The notes beneath the pieces were generated by a model that saw only the letters and a program-made list of their open reading frames with translations, was not told where the DNA came from and ran no database searches. Source: Phycisphaerae bacterium (GTDB taxonomy: Bacteria; Planctomycetota; Phycisphaerae; Phycisphaerales; SM1A02). From it: DNA of 43,062 nt. Position numbers and translations under genes: made by a program. The stretch spans positions 1 through 43,062 of the forward strand of contig JAEUIU010000083.1 of NCBI GenBank assembly GCA_016795065.1, in the 5' to 3' direction. Positions 1-8,490 of the stretch are shown here, piece after piece (positions within the stretch are counted from its first letter, which is position 1; every line of letters starts with the position of its first letter).

Positions 1-590
1 ATCTTGAACGGCAGCGACGGATTCACCGGGACGTAGCCATTGTTTGGGGCGTAGTTCCCCTGCTCGTTGGAGCCGTCGACGAGCCCGGCCGCGAGGATCA
101 CGGACGCGATTCGGTTGCCGATCGCGGCGGGGGTGTTGCCCACGGTCGAGGTGAAGTTCTTGTCGTAGCCAAGTTGGAGGAAGAGCGAATCCAGGTTGGC
201 CTGGATCGTCGCCACGTTCGGGCCGTTGCCGGCGACGAAGCGAGCCTTCAGGACGCGATACGCGGCGTAGCTGATCGTCTCGTGGCGGGCTGCATCCACA
301 TCGCCGGCGGTGTGCTTCTCGGTGAAGAAGACGCCCTTGGCGGTCGCGTCGTAGGCCGCCCACCCGTCGTACATCGCGGCCGACGTGTGATAGAGATTCC
401 GGGCGTGGACCGGGGGACGGGGGGTAGCGATGCGAATCGCATCGAGCATTTCCTCATCCCACTGACGGGCGATCGACCATTCGGGATTCACGCCGCCTGC
501 AAGGGCAGATGGCACCGCCATCGATGCCACCGCCGCAGCGAGTGCCATTGGGAGCTTCCCCGCACGCAGGAGCCTTCCAGTGTTCGACAT
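1..590 (-). CDS. Secreted vanadium-haloperoxidase-like protein, N-terminal part (cut by window edge)
   Basis: The reading frame is open from the ATG at 588-590 to the window edge, giving about 196 residues. A signal peptide ends near PSALAGG, and the mature start GGVNPEWSIARQWDEE matches the complete paralogue at 1567-4230. By hand alignment the mature N-termini agree at roughly 85 percent of residues over about 165 positions. A purine-rich site (AAGAGAGAG) lies just before the ATG. Only the helical N-terminal region is visible; the catalytic motifs would be outside the window. By homology it is an exported member of the PAP2/vanadium-dependent haloperoxidase superfamily, but whether it is active or carries the same C-terminal tail cannot be seen here. 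Confidence 0.85.
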   Translation of the reverse strand, partial: MSNTGRLLRAGKLPMALAAAVASMAVPSALAGGVNPEWSIARQWDEEMLDAIRIATPRPPVHARNLYHTSAAMYDGWAAYDATAKGVFFTEKHTAGDVDAARHETISYAAYRVLKARFVAGNGPNVATIQANLDSLFLQLGYDKNFTSTVGNTPAAIGNRIASVILAAGLVDGSNEQGNYAPNNGYVPVNPSLPFK

Positions 591-809
591 GTGCAACTCT
601 CTCTTCTTTGGTGCGCCGTTCCGCTGGACTGGAACGACGCAGGACACGTCCCCAAGAGGACCCCGCGCACGCGGACCGCTGGACGCGACCGTGCGCGGTG
701 ACAAGCCCCCCCGATAGGAACTGGTCCGATTGTTACACCAAGTCCTGCGAATGCCAGAAGTTCGCCGGGTGATTCACCTGAGTCGTGAGTGCGGCATAAA
801 CCCCTGAGT

Positions 810-815
810 TATCCT
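810..815 (+). promoter_or_regulatory. Candidate -10 box (TATCCT) before the gene at 829
   Basis: TATCCT lies 13 bases before the ATG at 829, which would give a leader of only a few bases. No convincing -35 box or Shine-Dalgarno site was found. The rest of 591-828 is the divergent upstream region shared with the haloperoxidase-like gene on the minus strand; nothing else was recognised in it. Confidence 0.3.
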
Positions 816-828
816 GACCCTCCTTCCC

Positions 829-1497
829 ATGTTCATCGAGCGTCTTTTCATCTTGGCAGCTGCCACAGTGCTTGTTTCGACGGTCGGATCCCTCCCTCCG
901 GCGCCGCCGGCCGCCTCGAGGCCAACCCGCCCGGCGGGATCCGCAGACCAATCGCCTGCCTTCCCATCCACCTGGAAGGGGCGTTGGGTTGGCGAAGCGG
1001 TGAACGACAACGGCGTCGACCCGGTCCAGCGATTCACGATGGAACTGGTGGTTGGGGAACTCTCGTCGCCGCAGGTGCCCAGTGAACCTGCGGCCTGCGA
1101 GTGGACCATCCTCTATAGGGGGGGTGCCGTCACGGCCCCATCAACAGAGAGTCCGGTCCAGGAGCGCCGATACCGGCTCTTGGTGCGTGACGCCGCCAAA
1201 GGCGAGTTCGCTATCGACGAGCGTAATGGCATCGTCATTGAGGCTCGCCTCCTGAATGGTGCTCTCTACTCCCATTTCGTCGTGCAGGGAACGCGCATCA
1301 CGACGCGCGAGAAGTTGGAAGGCGTCGGCACGAAGGACGAACGCATCGAGGTGGAGATGCTGGTGACACGGGACGAATTGGCTGTGGTCTCAGGCGGCGT
1401 CGAGTCCGTTCCCGAAGTGCGTTCGTGGGTGCCGCGGTCCATTCAGCGGGCAACCCTGCGTCGCAGCCCAATGAAAAGCCCCGACCCCGCCAGGTGA
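829..1497 (+). CDS. Exported hypothetical protein, 222 aa
   Basis: The product starts with a hydrophobic stretch (residues 5-20, FILAAATVLVSTVG) that looks like a signal peptide, then a proline-rich linker, then a domain of about 150 residues with alternating polar and hydrophobic strands beginning WKGRWVGEA. The strand pattern (RYRLLVRD, GIVIEARLLNG, RIEVEMLVTRDELAVVSG) suggests a small beta-barrel or beta-sandwich, but I do not recognise the family. It lies between two haloperoxidase-like genes and points the opposite way, ending convergently with the complete one. Its last codons overlap the hairpin at 1478-1512. Codon use is like that of its neighbours, and the antisense frames look like shadows. 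Function unknown. Confidence 0.7.
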   Translation: MFIERLFILAAATVLVSTVGSLPPAPPAASRPTRPAGSADQSPAFPSTWKGRWVGEAVNDNGVDPVQRFTMELVVGELSSPQVPSEPAACEWTILYRGGAVTAPSTESPVQERRYRLLVRDAAKGEFAIDERNGIVIEARLLNGALYSHFVVQGTRITTREKLEGVGTKDERIEVEMLVTRDELAVVSGGVESVPEVRSWVPRSIQRATLRRSPMKSPDPAR

Positions 1498-1512
1498 TGG
1501 GGGGGTCGGGGC
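1478..1512 (-). terminator. Rho-independent terminator of the haloperoxidase-like gene
   Basis: A perfect 11-base stem pairs 1478-1488 with 1502-1512 around a 13-base loop. On the minus strand it is followed by TTTT, so it serves the gene ending at 1567. On the plus strand no T run follows, although the hairpin includes the stop of the convergent gene. Confidence 0.75.
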
Positions 1513-1566
1513 ATTGTGCTGCGCGAACGATCCAGTTCAATCCAAGTTGCGCAGGTGAACCGCTCC

Positions 1567-4230
1567 TTAGTTGCCCCACGCTCCGAGCAGGATCGCGAGG
1601 TCGGCGGCGCTCACGGTGCCGTCACCGTCGAAGTCGGCACCGCTGAAGGCGTTGCCGCCCCATTGGCCAAGGAAGGTGGCCAGATCCACGGCATTCACGA
1701 CGCCGTCTGCGTTCAGGTCCGGGGAGTGCTGCAGGCCTTCAAAGAGGGCGAAAGCGCGAGCCACCGCGTTCTTGCCAACGATCGAGCCTGACACGCGACC
1801 AGGAAGGTCGTCCGCCCGGGGGTGGATGCCGCCGTAGATGCGCGAAATTCCGGCATCGTCCGCCGCGTCGTAATAGGTCGCGTACTCCAGAACGATGTCC
1901 TCTGACGGTCCGTCTTCAAACTTCAGCCAGCCTGCCGGAATCAGCTCTGCGTCGATGCCACCTGGGAAGAACGCGCTGCCCGTGAAGAGGGTCATCGCTT
2001 CGGCCGCCGAGCGGCTGTACGTGCTGTGTCCAGAGGTGTAGCCGGGGAAGGGCGGAGTCACGAAGTTGGAAGCCTGATAGGTCATCCAACGCTCGCCGAG
2101 CATCCAACCCACACCGTAGAGCTGGTTCTGTGAGTTGTCCGGCCCAAGCGTCGGGGCGCCAAGGTAGATGCCGACCGAGCCGCTCTTGCGACGCAGGCCG
2201 ATCTTGTCAACCACCGAGGTCCACGGTGTCACGTCGATGATGCCGTCGTCGAACCAGTCCAATTCCTGGCCGGCGTATCCGGTGAAGCCGGAGACGAGGG
2301 CGTGGGTGCAGTTTCCGATCTGCCGCAATGCGAAGTGGGTGGTCAGGTCCGCAAGACCCAACGAGTAGTTGTTCTTCGCGATGACGAAGACACCATCCGG
2401 TCCAAGGTTCTGGCCGTTGAGGTCGATGACCGTTTGGACGCGGCCTTGGGCGTCCGGCACCTTGGTCTGAACCTCGTCGCCGATGACGATGTAAGTCAAC
2501 CCGTCGAGTGAGGCGTTCGCCGGGCCGGTGATCTCGATGTACTGGTCAGTGTCGGTGCCGGTCTGGTCGAGCCGCACTTCATTGATCTGAATGTTGCGGG
2601 GCAGGCGGGCCTGATTTGGATTCAGGGCGCCGGGCGTGTCATCGGCCCCAAGCGTGAAGCTTCCGATCAACCAGGCGTTGCCCTTGCCACGATAGATGTG
2701 CCCCGGGATCGGACCAGTCGCGGAGACACCAGAGGTTGTTCCGGCGTAGAAGCCACCGAGCCAACTCTTCACCGCAAGCTTGTTGACGTGCGTGTTGGTG
2801 CCGGTCGGCTCGCCAGTCAGGGGCTCGTAAACGAGTTCCGGGAAGTCCTCGAACCGACCACCGGGGAGAACATCGTCTGCAGTGACGAGTTCAATGAGTC
2901 CGGGGATAAGTGGTAAGCCCGCCGCGTTGTAGTGGGGCAGCTTGGGATCGGTGGACTGTCCGAGTTCAGCGAGGTAGCGGACGAAGGAGATCGGTCGAGC
3001 CGAGTCGTAATAGCCCTTCATGCCCCACGAGGTCACGGCCGCGTCGTGGTTGGCGCCGCCCACGGTGAGGTACATCTTGACGTCCCATTGGAGACGGTCG
3101 ACTTCTGGACCGACTCCCCCAACTCGGTGCTCGAGGTCCGGATGGTCCGAGACCTTGTTTGCCACGACGTGCCAGTGGCCGGGCGGGGTCTCTGAGTCCG
3201 GGCCGTCGGCCCAGTACTCGGCAAGCACGCGCGAGTAATCGGCAAGCTTGACCACGTTGGACTGGTAGGGCTCATTGGTGACGGGGTTCACCGCGTAACC
3301 GTCGTGGTCGTAGGAGCCGAGAGGCGAGTTGTGGAAGACGTTGAGACCGATGTCGATCGTCTCGGGAAGCGTCTGGTCCATGACCGAGCTCTTGGCGATC
3401 ATGTCCACAGCGTCATCGATATGTTCGGGTTCGCCGAGCGTCGGCGGGCCGCCCTGGTCGAAATACAAGTTGTTGGAGGGGTTGCGATCTGGCTGGGTGA
3501 GACCGAAGGGCTTCACGCCGTTCCAGTGAGGACAGATCGCGGACTGAATCGACGCGCCGACGATCTCGCCGTTCTGAAGCACCAGGAAGTCAAACGCCAG
3601 CGGCTGCCAGCGGTTCGGGTTGTTCATGATGCAGCCCGGGATCTTGAAGGGCATCGACGGGTTGGTCGGAACGTAGCCGTTGTTCGGGGCATAGTTCGCC
3701 GCCTCATTCGCTCCGTCCGCCAAACCCGCCGCGAGGATCACCGACGCGATGCGGTTGCCGATCGCTGCCGGCGTGTTGCCGACGGTCGAGGTGAAGTTCT
3801 TGTCGTACCCGAGCTCGAGGAAGAGGGCGTCGAGATTGGCCTGAATCGCGGCGATGTTCGGGCCGTTGCCGGTGACAAAGCGGGCCTTGAGAATGCGATA
3901 CGCCGCGTAGCTGATCGCGGCGCGACGGTCGGCGTCGATATCGCCAGCGGTGTGCTTCTCGAAGAAGTACACGCCACGAGCGGTGGCGTCGTAGGTCGCC
4001 CACGCGTCGTACATCGCTGCCGACATGTGATAGAGGTTGCGGGCGTGGACGGGCGGACGCGGGGTCGAGATCCGGATCGCCTGGAGGATCTCTTCGTCCC
4101 ACTGGCGTGCGATCGACCACTCAGGATTGACGCCGCCGGCCATCGCGGACGACACCGCGGTCGCGGCAACGGTTGCCGCGAGCACGCCGAATCCACTCAA
4201 GCGACTGAACATAGAACGGGCTTGCCTCAC
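1567..4230 (-). CDS. Secreted vanadium-dependent haloperoxidase-like protein with inserted lamin-tail domain and GC-type dockerin tail
   Basis: The 887-residue product has a signal peptide (cleavage near SSAMAGG) and the complete vanadate-binding signature of the PAP2/haloperoxidase superfamily: K405-x6-R412-P, S733-G-H735 within PGYTSGHSTYSRS, and S796-R-x5-H803-x3-D807 (SRIYGGIHPRAD). Such enzymes oxidise halides with peroxide or are acid phosphatases; the substrate cannot be told from sequence. Residues about 545-680, between the first two motifs, look like an inserted lamin-tail-type beta domain (IQINEVRLDQTG, YIEITG). The end (about 836-887) is a GC-type dockerin tail with two DxNxDG/DxDGDG-like loops. 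The GTG at 4230 is chosen because AGAGAGGTGA lies just before it; ATG at 4212 is the alternative. Paralogue at 1-590. Confidence 0.9.
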   Translation of the reverse strand: MRQARSMFSRLSGFGVLAATVAATAVSSAMAGGVNPEWSIARQWDEEILQAIRISTPRPPVHARNLYHMSAAMYDAWATYDATARGVYFFEKHTAGDIDADRRAAISYAAYRILKARFVTGNGPNIAAIQANLDALFLELGYDKNFTSTVGNTPAAIGNRIASVILAAGLADGANEAANYAPNNGYVPTNPSMPFKIPGCIMNNPNRWQPLAFDFLVLQNGEIVGASIQSAICPHWNGVKPFGLTQPDRNPSNNLYFDQGGPPTLGEPEHIDDAVDMIAKSSVMDQTLPETIDIGLNVFHNSPLGSYDHDGYAVNPVTNEPYQSNVVKLADYSRVLAEYWADGPDSETPPGHWHVVANKVSDHPDLEHRVGGVGPEVDRLQWDVKMYLTVGGANHDAAVTSWGMKGYYDSARPISFVRYLAELGQSTDPKLPHYNAAGLPLIPGLIELVTADDVLPGGRFEDFPELVYEPLTGEPTGTNTHVNKLAVKSWLGGFYAGTTSGVSATGPIPGHIYRGKGNAWLIGSFTLGADDTPGALNPNQARLPRNIQINEVRLDQTGTDTDQYIEITGPANASLDGLTYIVIGDEVQTKVPDAQGRVQTVIDLNGQNLGPDGVFVIAKNNYSLGLADLTTHFALRQIGNCTHALVSGFTGYAGQELDWFDDGIIDVTPWTSVVDKIGLRRKSGSVGIYLGAPTLGPDNSQNQLYGVGWMLGERWMTYQASNFVTPPFPGYTSGHSTYSRSAAEAMTLFTGSAFFPGGIDAELIPAGWLKFEDGPSEDIVLEYATYYDAADDAGISRIYGGIHPRADDLPGRVSGSIVGKNAVARAFALFEGLQHSPDLNADGVVNAVDLATFLGQWGGNAFSGADFDGDGTVSAADLAILLGAWGN

Positions 4231-4454
4231 GAGTCACCTCTCTTCCTGCTGAACACAGGCGTTAGATCGGGCTCGGAGTTGAGCCCGGGGGAGCGTTCAA
4301 GGTGTCCGCGCTGACGCATGCATCGCGCGCAGACACCGAAGGCCCCCCCCGGGGTTGTCGAGAGTGTGGTCCGTCTGCCGGTGGATGCCAATCGGGCCCC
4401 GCGAGAAAGAGTCAAGTTGTCGAGCGAATACCTGAGCCTATTGCGATCGCAGAA

Positions 4455-4468
4455 AGCCAGCACTGGCT
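4455..4468 (-). terminator. Short inverted repeat after the beta-lactamase gene
   Basis: AGCCAG and CTGGCT flank a 2-base centre at the stop codon of the gene ending at 4468. On the minus strand TTTCT follows. The stem is short, so this is only a weak terminator candidate. The remaining 237-base gap to 4230 is the upstream region of the haloperoxidase-like gene; no clear promoter was found there. Confidence 0.25.
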
Positions 4469-5322
4469 CACGCTGGCCCGATGACCTCAAGGCGGCACAG
4501 GACTTGTTTCACCAGGTCGACTCGGCGTTCGCGCGAATACTCCTGCCAGACTCGCGGGTGCGACATGTTGAAGGCGAAAACGTGGGTGCGACCATCAGGC
4601 CTCTCGACAAAACCCACCAGCCAGCCAATCTGGAGGCCGATCTCCGGAACCGCAGTCCCGGTCTTTCCGCTGAGCCGGTAGCCCGGCGTTTCCTCGATGA
4701 CCATGATGGACCGCATCGCCTCGACGGTCGAAGGCCGCAGGGGAAGTCGTCCGCCGACGAAGCGTTCGAGAAAGTCGACCTGTTCCAACGCCGAGATTCG
4801 AATCGCCCCGTCAAGCCAGAACCGGTCCAGGCCTCCTTCGGTCGACCGGTTTCCGTAGTCCAGACGCCGCAGCCACTCGCTCATCCGCTCAGCGCCGATG
4901 CGCCGGGCGAGTTCGCGGTAGTACCAGACCACCGAGTGGCGAAACGCCGTGCGCAAGGTCTGGTCGGCCTTCCACGCCTCCGGCCATCCGTCCGACGCGG
5001 GATCGCGCTGTCGATCCCAGGCGATCGCGAACTCGCTGCCATCGGCCACGCCGGTCTCGAGCGCGATCATCGAGTTCGGGATCTTGAAGGTCGACGCCGG
5101 GATGAAGCCGGTGGCCGCCCGGTCCGGTCGGTAGATGCGCGTCGCGCCGGTCGAACAGTCGCGCAGCACAAACGTCGCGTCCAAGTCACCGAGTTCGCTC
5201 GTCAGGTCGACCACCTCGGGCGCTGAGCGCGCCGGTGTGGCGGAGCAAGCGGTCAGGAGAAGGATGCAACAGAGCGCGACAAGCGCTCCGCAGAGGCTGC
5301 GGGCGAAGGAGGCGATGACCAT
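4468..5322 (-). CDS. Class D (OXA-type) beta-lactamase-like lipoprotein
   Basis: The product is a serine-hydrolase of the class D beta-lactamase family, which opens the beta-lactam ring through an acyl-serine intermediate. From the ATG at 5322 it is 284 residues, a normal family length. All hallmark motifs are present: S77-T-F-K80, S130-V-V, Y156-G-N, W169 in FWLDG, and K220-T-G. The N-terminus has a hydrophobic run ending in the lipobox LTAC (C26), so the mature enzyme is probably a lipoprotein. The frame is open further upstream to an ATG at 5406, but that would put an arginine-rich stretch before the signal and run into the hairpin at 5368-5404. A weak purine site (GAAAG) precedes 5322. 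A penicillin-interacting sensor domain is a less likely alternative. It lies behind the chemoreceptor gene, separated by that hairpin. Confidence 0.9.
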   Translation of the reverse strand: MVIASFARSLCGALVALCCILLLTACSATPARSAPEVVDLTSELGDLDATFVLRDCSTGATRIYRPDRAATGFIPASTFKIPNSMIALETGVADGSEFAIAWDRQRDPASDGWPEAWKADQTLRTAFRHSVVWYYRELARRIGAERMSEWLRRLDYGNRSTEGGLDRFWLDGAIRISALEQVDFLERFVGGRLPLRPSTVEAMRSIMVIEETPGYRLSGKTGTAVPEIGLQIGWLVGFVERPDGRTHVFAFNMSHPRVWQEYSRERRVDLVKQVLCRLEVIGPA

Positions 5323-5367
5323 GAGCTGCTTTCGAGGTGCGGAGGCGACAACGCGCCGAGATGCACA

Positions 5368-5404
5368 GCGACGCGCGAGCCGTGTCAATCGGCTCGCGCG
5401 TCGC
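5368..5404 (-). terminator. Perfect 14-base GC-rich hairpin between chemoreceptor and beta-lactamase genes
   Basis: Positions 5368-5381 pair perfectly with 5391-5404 around a 9-base loop. It lies between the stop at 5437 and the start at 5322 and has no T run, so it could be a U-less terminator or an mRNA 3'-end stabiliser. On the minus strand the loop contains TTGACA (5383-5388), a perfect -35 hexamer, but the hexamer 17 bases on (TGCATC) is a poor -10 box, so a beta-lactamase promoter here is only possible. Confidence 0.45.
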
Positions 5405-5436
5405 ATGGACTTCGAATTCGTTTGAACTCGATTCGG

Positions 5437-8400
5437 TCAGTCGAAGCTGCGATCAGGCGCGCCCTCACTCACCCGAAACTTGCCCAACAGATCGCGCAGC
5501 GTGCTCGTCTGCGAAGCGGTTTCTTCGGCGGCCGCAGCGAGCTCTTCCGAGCTGGCTGCGTTGGACTGAGTGACCTTGTCGAGTTCGGCGACGCCGGTCG
5601 AAATCTGCTCCAGACCGACGGTCTGGTCGGTGCTGGCCTTGGCGATCTCGTCAAGCTGCTCGTTGACGTCGGTCGTTGCGGTCAGGATTTGGTCGAGCGC
5701 CGTGCCGACGTCGCTGCAGATCGCATCCGCGCGATGGGCCCGTTGGGTCGACTCCTCGACCATCTGGGCGGTTTCGCGGGCGGCGCTGGCCGACCGTTGG
5801 GCGAGACTTCGGACCTCCTCGGCAACGACCGCGAATCCCTTGCCCGCCTCGCCGGCTCGGGCGGCCTCGACCGCGGCGTTGAGGGCGAGGAGGTTGGTCT
5901 GAAAGGCGATCTCGTCGATGACGCGCAAGACCTTCGCGATCCGATCCGACGACTCCTTGATCTCGCCCATCGCCGTCGACATCCGGGCCATGCGCTCCTT
6001 GCAGGTTGAGGCGGCTTCGCCGCTGCGCTGGGAGAGTTCGACCGAATGTTGGGCGCTCTGGGCGTTCGTCGCGGTGCGGTCGACCAGTTCGCGCAGGTTG
6101 GCGCTGATCTGTTCAAGGCTGGCCGCCTGCTGGGTCGCTCCGCTGGCGAGGGCATGGCTCGAACCGCTCACGTGCGAGGTGCCAGTGTCGATCTGCTCGG
6201 TGCCGCTGCGGATCTCGGCAATCGTCCCCTCGATCTGATCGAGGAAGCGGTTGAGGGACGTGCCCATGTGTCCCATCTCATCGGACGTGCGGATCATGAT
6301 CCGGTTGGTCAGGTCGCCGGCGGCCAGGTGGTCGACGGCGGTGACGACGTCATTGATCGGTCGGGTGATGCGGCGAGCGAGGAAAAGGCCGGTCACGATG
6401 AGGGTGACCGTGGCGAGTCCCACCACCAGAAGGACGCCGCGGCGGGCAGCGAAAGCGGCCGAAGCGACGTCGGCGAGCGGCACGCGCACCAGGACGTTCC
6501 ACTTCATCCCCGGGAAGCCGAGGGCACCGTTGAGCGGCGCGAAGCCTGCGCACTGCTCGACCTTGGTGAGGGGATCTCTCATCGATGCGAGGTAGCCCGA
6601 CTCGCCCTTGATGACTTTCGCCGCGGCTTCGACGCCGGCCGACGCGAGGTTCTGGCTCATGACCACACCAAGGTCGCGGGCGGCGGTCTCGGCGCTGGAG
6701 GCATTCATGTCGACGACGACGGTACCGCTGTCATCGATCAGGGTGAGCTGGGCTGACGCGAGGCCTTGAGCCTTGAGATCGGCGCATGTCGACTGGAAGA
6801 CCTCTTCGATGACCGCGAGCTTGGTCACGTTCTTCCAGACGCCGATCATCGGACCGGCCGGGTCGTAGACGGGTGCGGCGAATCCCAGGGCGAGTCCGTC
6901 ATCCTTATAGACGCGCTTGGCGAGGTCGTCGACGTAGGCGTGCTCGACGACGGTTCCGGTGAAGAGGCCGTCGGCCGAACTGTAGAAGTTGCCGTTGATG
7001 ACGTCCTTGAACCAGGTCGCGTCCTTGAAGGACGTCTCGTAGATCCAAGCGGTGTCGACGTCGTTGTGTTCGGCGTCGGAGCTGTTCACCGCGACGACCT
7101 TGCCCTCGAGGTCGACCAGGATCGTCAGGTAGAAGATGTCGTACTTGTCGACGTAGTCGTTCATCGCTCGCACGATTGCCGAGTCCTTGGCCCTGGACTT
7201 CCAGCTCTCCTCGTCGTGGACGGAGAGATCGACGCCAAAGGTCTGCGGATCGCTGTAACGCTCGAAGCAGGTCCGGTCGATTCGGTCGGCGACGCTCTTG
7301 GCGATCGTGTAGGCCTGGGCCGCTGCGGCGTCGATGCTGCGGGCGGTCGCTCCCCACGTCACCCACGAGAGGATGAGAGCCGGGGTGAGTCCGAGGATGA
7401 GGAAGCAGAGGACAAGCTTCTTTCCGATGGTCATGCGCATGGCGTGGCTCCGGGCGTGCGGGATCGCAGTGGGCTGAGGTGTTCGGGGGCAGGGGCGGCG
7501 GGCGTCGGAGTCGGCCGTTGGTGAGGTGGTCTTGCGGAGCGATCGCTCGATGGGCGAGGTTGGCGGCACGTTTGGGACCTCGACGTTCGGAAAGGCAATC
7601 GCCATGAACGAGGCGCCCCACTGCCAGAGGAAAGCGGCGCCGAAGAGAGCGCCAGCGGCGGGGATGGCCATCGCGAGCATTCCGCCGATGCCCGAAAGTC
7701 GGGATCCCCACCAGAGGCCGGCGTCGGCGAGAAAGGCCAAGAGTGGCGTGCAGGCGATCGCCGCCCGTACTGCGCGGGCCTTCGGTGAGAGCCCGTTGCG
7801 ACGGCCCGACCAGAGATAGAGGCCGCCGACCAGAAGCGCCAACGGCGGAATCGCCAGCAGGTGGGTGTGGGTGACGAGGGTGAGCTTCCGCCAACTCGTC
7901 GGCTCGCTGTGCGGCTCCTCCGGGGGAGCGGTGAACTTCGAGACGAGTTCGAAATCGGCGGACGCGGTCGTGCGACCGAAGGGCGACACCGAGCCGATCG
8001 CCTCGCCGCTGTTCGTGGCATGGCATGGGAGGCAATTGGTCTCGAGAACGGCTTTGGGCGTTGGAGCGTCACCGGAGTCAAACGCTTCCTTCGTCGCGCC
8101 GCTGGAGAGCCAGTGGTCGACGATGGCGAACTCCGCGTCGCTGGCGAAGTTCGGGCGCATGACGCCGCGAGCCATCTCTTGCAAGCGCGACGGCTTGGGG
8201 CCTTCCGGATCGGCCCGCGGTCCGCCCGCGAACTTGGCCCGCAGGTCGCGCTGGTCAAGACCAGGGCGTCCGTCGGCGAGTTCGTTCTGGGCGTAGACAT
8301 TCAGGGCCGCAAAGCCGTAGCCGAGTCCCAGCACTACCAGGAAGGAGAGCAGGAGGGCTCGCCAGGCGCCGTCCAACTCTTGGGGACGCGGAAGGCGCCA

Positions 8401-8460
8401 AGTTGGTGCTTGGGCGAAGGCGGGGGCGGCGGCTCGAGCGCCGTTGGAATCGATCGACAT
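5437..8460 (-). CDS. Haem-c membrane module joined in frame to a methyl-accepting chemotaxis protein
   Basis: One frame of 1007 residues holds two parts. Residues 1-290: a membrane segment (about 36-54), a haem-binding C143-x2-C146-H147 (NCLPCH), then three membrane segments (about 199-217, 233-252, 257-282). Residues 341-1007: a chemoreceptor with membrane segment (347-366), a periplasmic dCache-like domain (about 370-660), a second membrane segment (about 675-695), a HAMP domain and the highly conserved signalling tip (FQTNLLALNAAVEAARAG). The ATG at 8460 is chosen for GGGAGTG before it, over the ATG at 8475. The linker (about 315-340) is rich in Pro, Arg and Thr and reads like untranslated DNA. 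An internal ATG at 7440 has GGAG at good spacing, so these may be two genes merged by a lost base. It follows the peroxidase gene by 75 bases. Confidence 0.8.
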   Translation of the reverse strand: MSIDSNGARAAAPAFAQAPTWRLPRPQELDGAWRALLLSFLVVLGLGYGFAALNVYAQNELADGRPGLDQRDLRAKFAGGPRADPEGPKPSRLQEMARGVMRPNFASDAEFAIVDHWLSSGATKEAFDSGDAPTPKAVLETNCLPCHATNSGEAIGSVSPFGRTTASADFELVSKFTAPPEEPHSEPTSWRKLTLVTHTHLLAIPPLALLVGGLYLWSGRRNGLSPKARAVRAAIACTPLLAFLADAGLWWGSRLSGIGGMLAMAIPAAGALFGAAFLWQWGASFMAIAFPNVEVPNVPPTSPIERSLRKTTSPTADSDARRPCPRTPQPTAIPHARSHAMRMTIGKKLVLCFLILGLTPALILSWVTWGATARSIDAAAAQAYTIAKSVADRIDRTCFERYSDPQTFGVDLSVHDEESWKSRAKDSAIVRAMNDYVDKYDIFYLTILVDLEGKVVAVNSSDAEHNDVDTAWIYETSFKDATWFKDVINGNFYSSADGLFTGTVVEHAYVDDLAKRVYKDDGLALGFAAPVYDPAGPMIGVWKNVTKLAVIEEVFQSTCADLKAQGLASAQLTLIDDSGTVVVDMNASSAETAARDLGVVMSQNLASAGVEAAAKVIKGESGYLASMRDPLTKVEQCAGFAPLNGALGFPGMKWNVLVRVPLADVASAAFAARRGVLLVVGLATVTLIVTGLFLARRITRPINDVVTAVDHLAAGDLTNRIMIRTSDEMGHMGTSLNRFLDQIEGTIAEIRSGTEQIDTGTSHVSGSSHALASGATQQAASLEQISANLRELVDRTATNAQSAQHSVELSQRSGEAASTCKERMARMSTAMGEIKESSDRIAKVLRVIDEIAFQTNLLALNAAVEAARAGEAGKGFAVVAEEVRSLAQRSASAARETAQMVEESTQRAHRADAICSDVGTALDQILTATTDVNEQLDEIAKASTDQTVGLEQISTGVAELDKVTQSNAASSEELAAAAEETASQTSTLRDLLGKFRVSEGAPDRSFD
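7438..7451 (-). promoter_or_regulatory. Internal ribosome-binding site and ATG for a separate chemoreceptor
   Basis: GGAG (7448-7451) lies 7 bases before the ATG at 7438-7440, directly before the first chemoreceptor membrane segment. In the neighbouring frame a TGA at 7431-7433 overlaps the next ATG (7432-7434) as ATGA, the usual sign of coupled genes. This decides between a fused protein and two genes. Confidence 0.5.
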
Positions 8461-8490
8461 GCGTTTCACTCCCAATCGCAGCAGCGGTCC

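Noticed and set aside
3304..4314. 336-codon open frame on the plus strand
   Set aside because: It lies antisense to the haloperoxidase-like gene; its peptide is Arg/Val/Asp-rich with no domain. Such mirror frames are expected in GC-rich genes.
700..4350. Runs of seven and eight G (minus strand) upstream of both haloperoxidase-like genes, as possible phase-variable tracts
   Set aside because: They differ in position and flanks and lie in upstream DNA of a GC-rich genome; no support for switching.
4318..5226. 302-codon open frame on the plus strand
   Set aside because: Antisense to the beta-lactamase-like gene, whose motifs are complete.
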